Shown here: one piece after another, positions 17,922 through 26,900 of the stretch
Layout: every line of letters starts with the position of its first letter
Numbering within the stretch: position 1 is the stretch's first letter
NCBI GenBank assembly: GCA_009746045.1
Contig: RPFO01000165.1
Coordinates: 4,197,473-4,224,972, forward strand
Length of the DNA stretch: 27,500 nucleotides
Source of the DNA: Mesostigma viride
Lineage: Eukaryota; Streptophyta; Mesostigmatophyceae; Mesostigmatales; Mesostigmataceae
Direction of reading: 5' to 3'
Made by a program: the position numbers and the translations under genes
Notes under the pieces: model-generated
Told to the model about the DNA's origin: nothing
The model's input: the letters and a program-made list of their open reading frames with translations, nothing else
Databases searched by the model: none

Positions 17922-20900
17922 CGGGGGGGGGGGGGGGGGGGGGGGGGGGCGGGGGGCGGGGGGGGGGGGGGGGGCGGGGGGGGGGGGGGGGGCGGGGGGC
18001 GGGGGCGGGGGGGGGGCGGGGGCGGGGGGCGGGGGCGGGGGGCGGGGGGCGGGGGGCGGGGGGCGGGGGGCGGGGGGTATGGGGCATGGGGCATGGGGCA
18101 TGGGGCAACTACACACCGCAGGCGGCCACGTTCCTGGTGGGCTGCCCTGCGTGCAACCGCAACTTCATGGACCTCTGGTGTGCCATGTCATGCTCACCGG
18201 ACCAAGCGCTCTTTGTCAACATCACGAACACAATTGAGGTAAGACCGCGGCAACGCAATTTTGACGTCCGCGCACTAAAACAATGAAGGTGAGGGTCCCA
18301 TTCCAGACAGTCACCGTGAGCGCACTATAACACTCATGTTGAAGCGCACTAAAACAATAAAGGTTAGCGTACTGGAACTATCGAGGTAAGGGCGCCACTA
18401 CACGATTGAGGAGAGGCTGTGGACAACATCACCATCACAGCTCAGGTGTGCTCCTGTTTAACATCATCATCGCAATTGAGTGACGCTTCTGTAGACATCA
18501 ACGAGGTGGTGAGATGAAGAAGCTTGCCTGTCATGGACTCCTGGCAAGGGGTTTGCTGTGACTGACAACCTCGTAATATGCCGTCTTGCTTCACTGGGCA
18601 GGCTCGTACCCACACATGTGCGTGTGGTTTGTAAGGCCTATTCTGGCCTAACATGCGACGTGTGCCGGGCGAAACTTCTTATTATTCACTGCCTCCTATT
18701 TCTGTTCTGTTAGGCACTGCGTTGAGATTACTCAAGATCACCTTATGAAGTTCTGGTTTCAGGTCCTAGAGGCCGTGCAGACAGAAGTCAAGCCCACAGG
18801 ACATAGCTGTTGTGTGTGTGTGCGCGGAGTGACACAGCAAAATGAGGCGATCGTCCTTGGCCTTGCTGCAGCTGCCCATGCCTGCAGTGTTCCTTTGTTT
18901 CTCCAGCCCACATCCCACCTATGTCAGCCCACTTGCCCCCGCACATGCTTGCCCGCTGTAAGAGCATATGCATGCCCGCCCTCCCCTTCCCCTTCATGCA
19001 CTTCTTTTCTGATCACCTTTTTTCCCATGCCCTTGTGCATGCACATCTTTCTTTCCCTTTGCCCCGACGGGCTGCCACTATGGCATCATCATCCCCATCA
19101 TGGCACTCCTAGCCGTCTGCTGTTTTAGCGTATCCCATCGCGGTCCCCGCCACACCTTTTGTTGGCACTTTGTTGATACTTTCGCACCCTTCCTTATGTT
19201 TTGGTTGTTGCATCGGTTGGACTGGATCACAGCGGTGTTCCCACCATGCTTTTCTTTTTGCCCTTTACTCAAACTTTTTGTTTTCTCTGATGATAGTTTA
19301 ATTAACGCATGCGGGAAAGATAGGGCCGCTATGCCTTGGCCTGCATATGGAAGGCTGTCTGCGACTCGGGCTGACTAATCCGTTCTGTACAAAGGGTTTC
19401 ATGCTCGCCGAAATTCTCCTTGAAAGACCCGGTTGTTTATAGGGTCTGTGGTTATCAATTAGTGGTCCGAAAAATTAGTTGTAGGTTTTATACGACTTGC
19501 TTGCAAAGGTTCGTTATTACTTGCACCGGCTGTGAAGCTAGGGACCTGTAGGGTTGGCTGGTTGCTTAACGAATCTTTGGCTGATTGGTTTAGTGAGTCA
19601 TGATTAATTAGTATTTAGTGGACTTGGACCGGCCCAAGGGGCCGATGGGCGAGATTTATGTTTGTCGGTCTTGAGGAGCTTGTACGACTACCTGTACGGT
19701 TAACGCACTAGCCTGTGTGTGTGTGGCCATGTTAGTTTGCAGTGGCGTTTTCAGCACCGTCCAGGTCGGCGTGTGACGCATGCCGGTGTTAATTAATTTA
19801 GGATGATGTCAGCTTGTGTTGCCGGCCTTAAGCAAGCCAGGCCAGCAATGATCCGCAATAGCTCCTTTCCCTCCCTCCCACCCTGGAGGCCTCTTTCTTC
19901 CGCGTGCGGACTGAGAAACCTTAAGGCCACTGTAACTGCTGCATTTGTGGCAGGGATCCACTTATTGTATTCAATCAAATGCTGGTCTTCTTGGGAGCTT
20001 AGTGATCTATGTCACCCTTTTTTTTTGGTCTAGTGGCATCAGCAAGCTTCCAGGGGCCCTGGTTCCCAGTGTGCGGAGGCCCAACCGAAGTCAGTATGGT
20101 CCTCTTGCTATCAGACGTCACAAATGTTTAGGGCATTTTCACGCTCTTCCTTTTGGTCGAGTTCTGATGCCCCGGGCCCCGGTTCCCTTGTTGGGGTTCC
20201 ATGGATTGCTGACGTCACAACAAGAAGACGTCATTGATTCCTGACGTCACAACAGCAACGAGCAATGCAACCCCCACGCGCCACCCATGATGTGCCGGCA
20301 TGTCCTCTTTCCCCGTGTTTGCTCGCGTTGGTGTCCAGTCACCCGAGTTGTTTATAAACACGAAGGCGACCCTAACCATTAATCGCCCCCATGGGTGCAT
20401 CTCATGTTCCGTTTGCGTTCGCGTGTGTTGGCGTCCAGGCACCTGACACCAAGGCGACCGCGGTGGATGCGCTCGATTACTTCCTCTCGGGTGACGTGGG
20501 CCCGTCGCTGTTCGCGTCGTGCAAGGACGTCAAGTTTGCGGCGATGAACACGCGGGCGCTCGACTTTGTGGGGGGTGGCGCGCAGAGCTGGAAGGGTGAG
20601 CTTTCCAAAAATGGGGAGCCCAACCTCTTAACATAGTCGTTGTCTCGGGAAGCGGCGGAACGCCAAGTGTGGACACATGCCGGTGCTATGCGAGGACACA
20701 CACTGTGCCATGTAAGGGCCATGGAAACCGCTATGTGAGGGCACAGACCGTGCTATGTGAGGGCGGACACTGCTATGTAAGGGCCATGGAAACTGCTATG
20801 TGAGGGCACAGACCGTGCTATGTGAGGGCGGACACTGCTATGTAAGGGCCATGGAAACTGCTATGTGAGGGCACAGACCGTGCTATGTGAGGGCGGACAC

Positions 20901-23900
20901 TGCTATGTAAGGGCCATGGAAACTGCTATGTGAGGGCACAGACCATGCTATGTGAGGGCGGACACTGCTATGTAAAGGCCATGGAAACTGCTATGTGAGG
21001 GCACAGACCGTGCTATGTGAGGGCGGACACTGCTATGTAAGGGCCATGGAAACTGCTATGTGAGGGCACAGACCGTGCTATGTGAGGGCGGACACTGCTA
21101 TGTAAGGGCCATGGAAACTGCTATGTGAGGGCACAGATCGTGATGTGTGAGGGCACGTGGTGGTGCTTGCTTGCCAATTTTCGTTAAAGCCAGGGTGCAT
21201 GTCCCCAGTGGGAATGCTCATCCTGCTCGGGAATGGGATGAGTGGGCTGGAAATGGTATGGGTGTACGTCAGGTCCTGGTCATGGATCTAGCAAGTTAAC
21301 AGCCGACTATCTACGCCTTGTTAACTAATTTTGACATTGATAGTCCTTTTTTGTTTTGACATCGAGAGTTCCTGTAGTTTTGACATCAAGAGTACCTGGA
21401 ACCCCTTACATTTTTATGATTACATCAAGAGTACCGATACCTGGAACCCTCGCGTTTCTATCATGCATTAGTGTGAGTTGAGTTCTGGAATGCTGACTGA
21501 TTTTGTGTTCAGAACTTGTTGTCTGAAATTTGCCGATGGCCGATGGGGTGTATGCTTTCACGGGGGTTATTTTAGGGGGGTAAAAGTTCGATAATTATGA
21601 TAAAGCCTAGCAAGCTGCTTCGCGATGTGCACATGGTCTATATGATTCACAAGTTGCGCTTAAAAACAGCCGTTTTGGGATTCGGGCAAAGTGGATGATG
21701 TCACGATTTTGGAGCTTGTGTCTTGCGTGCAGGTTTGTGTATAGGGGCTGAAGGCTCCTTTATTGGTGTGTCACGTGCTTTCAATTTTTAATTAATGCAG
21801 GTTTATCATTTGGCGCTTGAGCTCTTCTGTTCGATCCGTTCATCCATTTGGATGCCCGCGCTTTACCTGTGGCAGCAGGAGCAACGAATTTTCAACCCCT
21901 CGGCCACAAGAGCTCATCTTGTCCGCTTGCGTCTGTTGATTCGTCCCCAACCCATGGATTTGTCCCTAACCCCTCATGCGAGCAGAGTGGGCCAGCTTCA
22001 TGGGGGCCAAGCGGCCGCTGGGCGAGGAGGGCTCGCCTTACACCATCAACTTCCCTGACGAGGCCGACCTCCCTGAGGGGTCTGGCATCCGCCCCCTGGA
22101 CCTGGATATGCACACGTGCGGCGATCCATCCCTGACCTGTTCATGCGGCGATTGCCCCTCAGCACCTGGTTGTGCCCCTGGGCCGGGGCCAGGGCCACTG
22201 CCGGTGGCGGGTGGTGGTGGCTTCTGCACCGTCCGGGTATGGGGGGTTGAGGTAAGCGGGCTTGGCATAAAGCCATTGTGTTTTTCACAATCCTCCATGG
22301 TTATGGGTACTGCATTTTTGTCATACTTCTACTGTACATTTACTAGAATTACCTTGAACTGTCAATACTGTGTGTGCAGTTTATGTCACAGATTAAATGA
22401 GATATATGTGTGCATGGGAATAGTAGGTGGTACCCATATGTCAACTAGGCCTGTTAAATGCCATGCTCTGGTAATCAAGCATTTAAGCAAGCATCTACAT
22501 CTCGTGCACTTAAGCTCTTCCCCACGGCATCATGTATAAAATTTGAAGTGTTTTGTACCTCTTCCCTTTGCTTTGCATCTTTTTTGGGGGGGCCTGTTCC
22601 CTGTTTTCCTGCTGGCTGTATCAAGAAGGATAGTAGTGAAACAGCAATGCTTTAGTTCAGCTCAACAAACAACCTGAAGCTGGCATATGGCGCATGTCGT
22701 TGTCCCCTACCCCTACCCCAGATGCTCTGTGTCACCCTGGCGTGCGCCTGCATCTTCGCTGCCTTCACACTGGCGGTTCTGCTGGTCTACGCGCGCGTGC
22801 TGCCCTCCAAGCTGGGGCGCGCGCCACTGGTGGAGCCGCTCGTGCCGTCGCGTGCGCACAAGTCTGAGTCCTTCTGGCGCGAGGCGGAGGATGTGGTGGG
22901 CCCGCTGGACAGGTGAGAGTTATGAAGGGAAGGTAAGAGTAGTGTTAGCATACTACTACTAGTAAACCAGTAGTATAAATAGTAATACTACCACCATATA
23001 CTATACTAGCGGAATTTCGGTTTTTACAGTGAGACATATGTGAGACATGGGTTGGAGGAAGCTGGTCTATGATTGGATGATAAATATACGCACGCACCCG
23101 AGAACACGACATGGGGTGGAGGTGGAGAACACGACATGGGGTGGAGATGGAGAACACGACATGCGGTGGGGGTGCAGAACACGACATGGGGTGGAGGTGG
23201 AGAACACGACATGGGGTGGAGGTGGAGAACACGACATGGGATGGAGGTGGAGAACACGACATGGGGTGGAGGTGGAGAACACGACATGCGGTGGAGGTGG
23301 AGAACACGACATGGGATGGGGGTGGAGAACACGACATGGGGTGGAGGTGGAGAACACGACATGGGGTGGAGGTGGAGAACACGACATGGGGTGGAGGTGG
23401 AGAACACGACATGGGGTGGAGGTGGAGAACACGACATGGGGTGGAGGTGGAGAACACGACATGGGGTGGAGGTGCAGAACGCGACATGGGATGGAGGTGG
23501 AGAACACGACATGGGGTGGAGGTGCAGAACACGACATGCGGTGGAGGTGGAGAACACGACATGGGGTGGGGGTGGAGAACACGACATGGGGTGGGGGTGC
23601 AGAACACGACATGGGGTGGAGGTGCAGAACACGACATGCGGTGGAGGTGGAGAACACGACATGGGGTGGGGGTGGAGAACACGACATGGGGTGGGGGTGC
23701 AGAACACGACATGGGATGGAGGTGGAGAACACGACATGCGGTGGAGGTGGAGAACACGACATGGGGTGGGGGTGGAGAACACGACATGCGGTGGGGGTGG
23801 AGAACACGACATGGGGTGGAGGTGGAGAACACGACATGGGGTGGAGGTGGAGAACACGACATGCGGTGGAGGTGGAGAACACGACATGGGGTGGAGGTGG

Positions 23901-26900
23901 AGAACACGACATGGGGGTGGAGGCAGCTGGTCCATGATTGGATAATAAATATACCCACTACAATAATACATAATAAATTTCCACTAAATATATACCCGAG
24001 AAATAGATATGGGATGGAGGTAAGAACATCGCACAAGTATCGTGAATGGTGTTGATAGTTGGCGAATTCGTTATGGGTGGCCTGGCAAAATAGTTAAGGG
24101 TGGCGACAGTGCACTGGGCGCCAGGGTGGTGGACACCAGGGTGGTGGACACCAGGGTGTGCGCCCACCTGTGATTCCGGCGCGGATCGTTCACGTTGAGC
24201 TTGGGCAGTCCAGGAGATACTTTGCAGCTTTGAACCGGCCATGCCTGGTACCTGGCATTCAATCGTACCTGTTAGTCATGGTCCATCTCGTAGTCATGGT
24301 CCATCTCCTGTTAGTTATGGCCTGTTAGTCATGGTCCATCTCCTGTTAGTTATGGCCTGTTAGTCATGGTCCATCTCCTGTTAGTTATGGCCTGTTAGTT
24401 ATGGTCCATCTCCTGTTAGTTATGGCCCATCTCGTTTGACTCCTTCTGAACTGTCCCAAGGCTAATTTCTGTTTAGCGACATAAAATGCCCAAGTGGAAG
24501 GAATCGTGACAGTGCTTTTTTCTCGACATCTTCTTATCATCGCCAATGGTTGCTGCCAGGCTTGCTACGAGCGGCTGCAGCCGCCCTTTATTCATCATTA
24601 ATGAAACAAACGGGGATGAATGATCCACACCGCGAATGGCTCTGTGTTGATGCTTTGCGTCGATCCAGGGATCGCAACGACGTGAGCACCCGCGCGCCCC
24701 TGCTCCACCAGGACACCTGGCGGTACGGCCACGATGATGCCAGGGAGGATGACGCCACCCCCCCGGCCGCGAGCCTACTCTCTCGCGAGCAGACGCTGGT
24801 GTCCAATGGAGACTTCGGGGAGCGCTGCAACCTGAAGCTGCTGTTCCGGGACTTGGGCATTTTCATCGCCCGGCGGCCCATCCTGGTGGCGGTGACCATG
24901 CTGGCGTTCGTGGGTGGGTGTGCGGCCAGATTGTATATGTATTATGTGTGGGGCCAGCGGCCTGTTTGTATGAGGATGGCCCGTCTCCTGCTGTGTCTTC
25001 TCAAGAGGCTTGTGCGAGGGAAAGGGTGTCTCTATTCGGACACTAATGGAGCATGTGGTGGGGCCGCACTACCGCTAGATGGTACCGACAGGGTTGATAC
25101 ATAGAGATTGGTCGGGCCAGTCCATGTTGTAATGCCTAGAGCGGGCAAATAATGAACTTTGCTAAATGGGGGAAGCATTCAATAAGGACATGTTGTTTCG
25201 TAGAGGGCAAAGAAACGATCGGATCTCGGGCCTGAGCTTACGAGATGTGAAGGTTTTGGCGCTCTTTTTACTGCACATTGCGTTCTGTACTGTGCTGCCC
25301 ATGTTTTCGTCGCATTATGTCGGCTAGCTGATGGCGTGCTGATCATCTCCTGAAAACGGTCCCAGGCTCTCTTCTGGGGGGGATTTATGGATCTTCTGGG
25401 TTGGAAAATTCTCCGCTGATATGATGGAAATAGATATGTTGGTAATATTGTAAGCGTGTGCTAATCTCCTGAAGAAACGGGCTTCTGCTCCTGTTCATGA
25501 GATAAGGGATGGTACTTTATTAATAGACAAACTTTCGACAGCGAGTTTAGTTCAGTACTGAAACAGCATACATGCTATTGGTGTCGCAGGTCCCTAGTAA
25601 TAGCCAAGTCTCGCTGCACTTGCTCTCAGCATGACTTCTCATCATTGACGGATGTATCAATTATCATCCTTTGCGGATGCGTACTGTTTATCCTCATACT
25701 TCTCATCATTTTCGGATGTTATCAATCGGCATCCTCTGCGCATGCGTCCTAAGTATCCTCATTTGTTCGTTCTTCGGTTCTTCCCCCCTTTGTTCTGCTT
25801 GCAACCGCAGGGCTGGCATCCTGCGGCCTTTTCTTCTTCCAAGTGGACACCGACCCCAACAAGCTGTGGGTGAACCCCAGCTGGGCCACCGCAAAGGACA
25901 AGGCCTTCTACGAGAATCATTTTGGCCGCTTCTACCGGATCGAGCAGCTGATCCTGTCGACGTCACGCACCACAGATGAACACGGCCACCGCTCGCCCGC
26001 TCCCAGTGCGTGGTTTGCATAGCTCATGATCATGCATAGAAGCTAAAGGAAGCTGGAACGGAACTTCAGTACTTGTATTTTTGTGGGAAGTACTGGTACT
26101 TGTATTTTTATGGGACTTACTGGGTTTGGAGCCTAATGACAGTTGAATATAAGGGCAGTAAGGCGGAGCACTTTCAGTAAATCGTACATACGATTTTTCA
26201 TTGTGCAACAAATATTGAAAGTGCGAAGAAGGGTCCTAAACTCTTATTCAAGAAAAATTTGACATAAAAAGGAATCTGAAACGTATCAGTAAGGAATCTC
26301 AAATGGTATCTGCTAACTGGCATAATTTTGAGCTACTAAGTTCTGAAGTGGCATTTCTACCCCGTGGCCCCCCCTGCTCCTCGGTCCCTCCCTGTGACAA
26401 GCAGGCATCCTGCAGGACAAGTACCTGCGGCTTCTCTTCGAGTTCCAGGCCAAAGTGGACGCGCTGGCTGTGTCGCTGCCAAATGTCTCGTCGGAGGGCG
26501 GAATGGGTGAGCCCGACAACCTTTCTAGCCATCGCGATGATGAGGCTGATGGCCAGGGCTACGCGGGTGCACCCACGCGGCTGTCGGACATCTGCTACAA
26601 GCCCCTGGGGGATGCATGCGCCACGCAGAGTGTGCTACAGGTGGGTGAAGTGGTCATGCTTATGGTCCCGGCACAGACAGCGCGCCTTGGCACGAACAGG
26701 GATGGCCCAGGGATCCTATAGTTTGGCATGTGCCAACAACATCTTTACAACGCTTGGGTCCGATGTCTTGCGCGTGCTGTGTGTAGGGTGGGCGCGTGCT
26801 GTGTGCAGGGTGGGGGGCCAGAAGCAGGGGTGTTGTGTTGCCTCCTTTGCATAGGTGCTTTGTTCATAAGAACAGGTCTGAAGTACCTCCTGAGCATTTC

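Larger units (their letters stand above)
23959..24668. other. 3' part of NPC1 intron 7
   Basis: Contains the two small arrays listed separately, an AT-rich part and one further degraded 25-bp unit near 23996. No gene recognised. Confidence 0.55.

Noticed and set aside
17471-18286. Poly-Pro and poly-Gly frames
   Set aside because: Artefacts of the G-run; only exon 4 (18122-18238) is supported.
22945-24055. Long frames rich in CRVLHLHPMS or GGGGEHDMG motifs in five or more frames
   Set aside because: 25-bp minisatellite without stops in most frames; intron 7 of NPC1.
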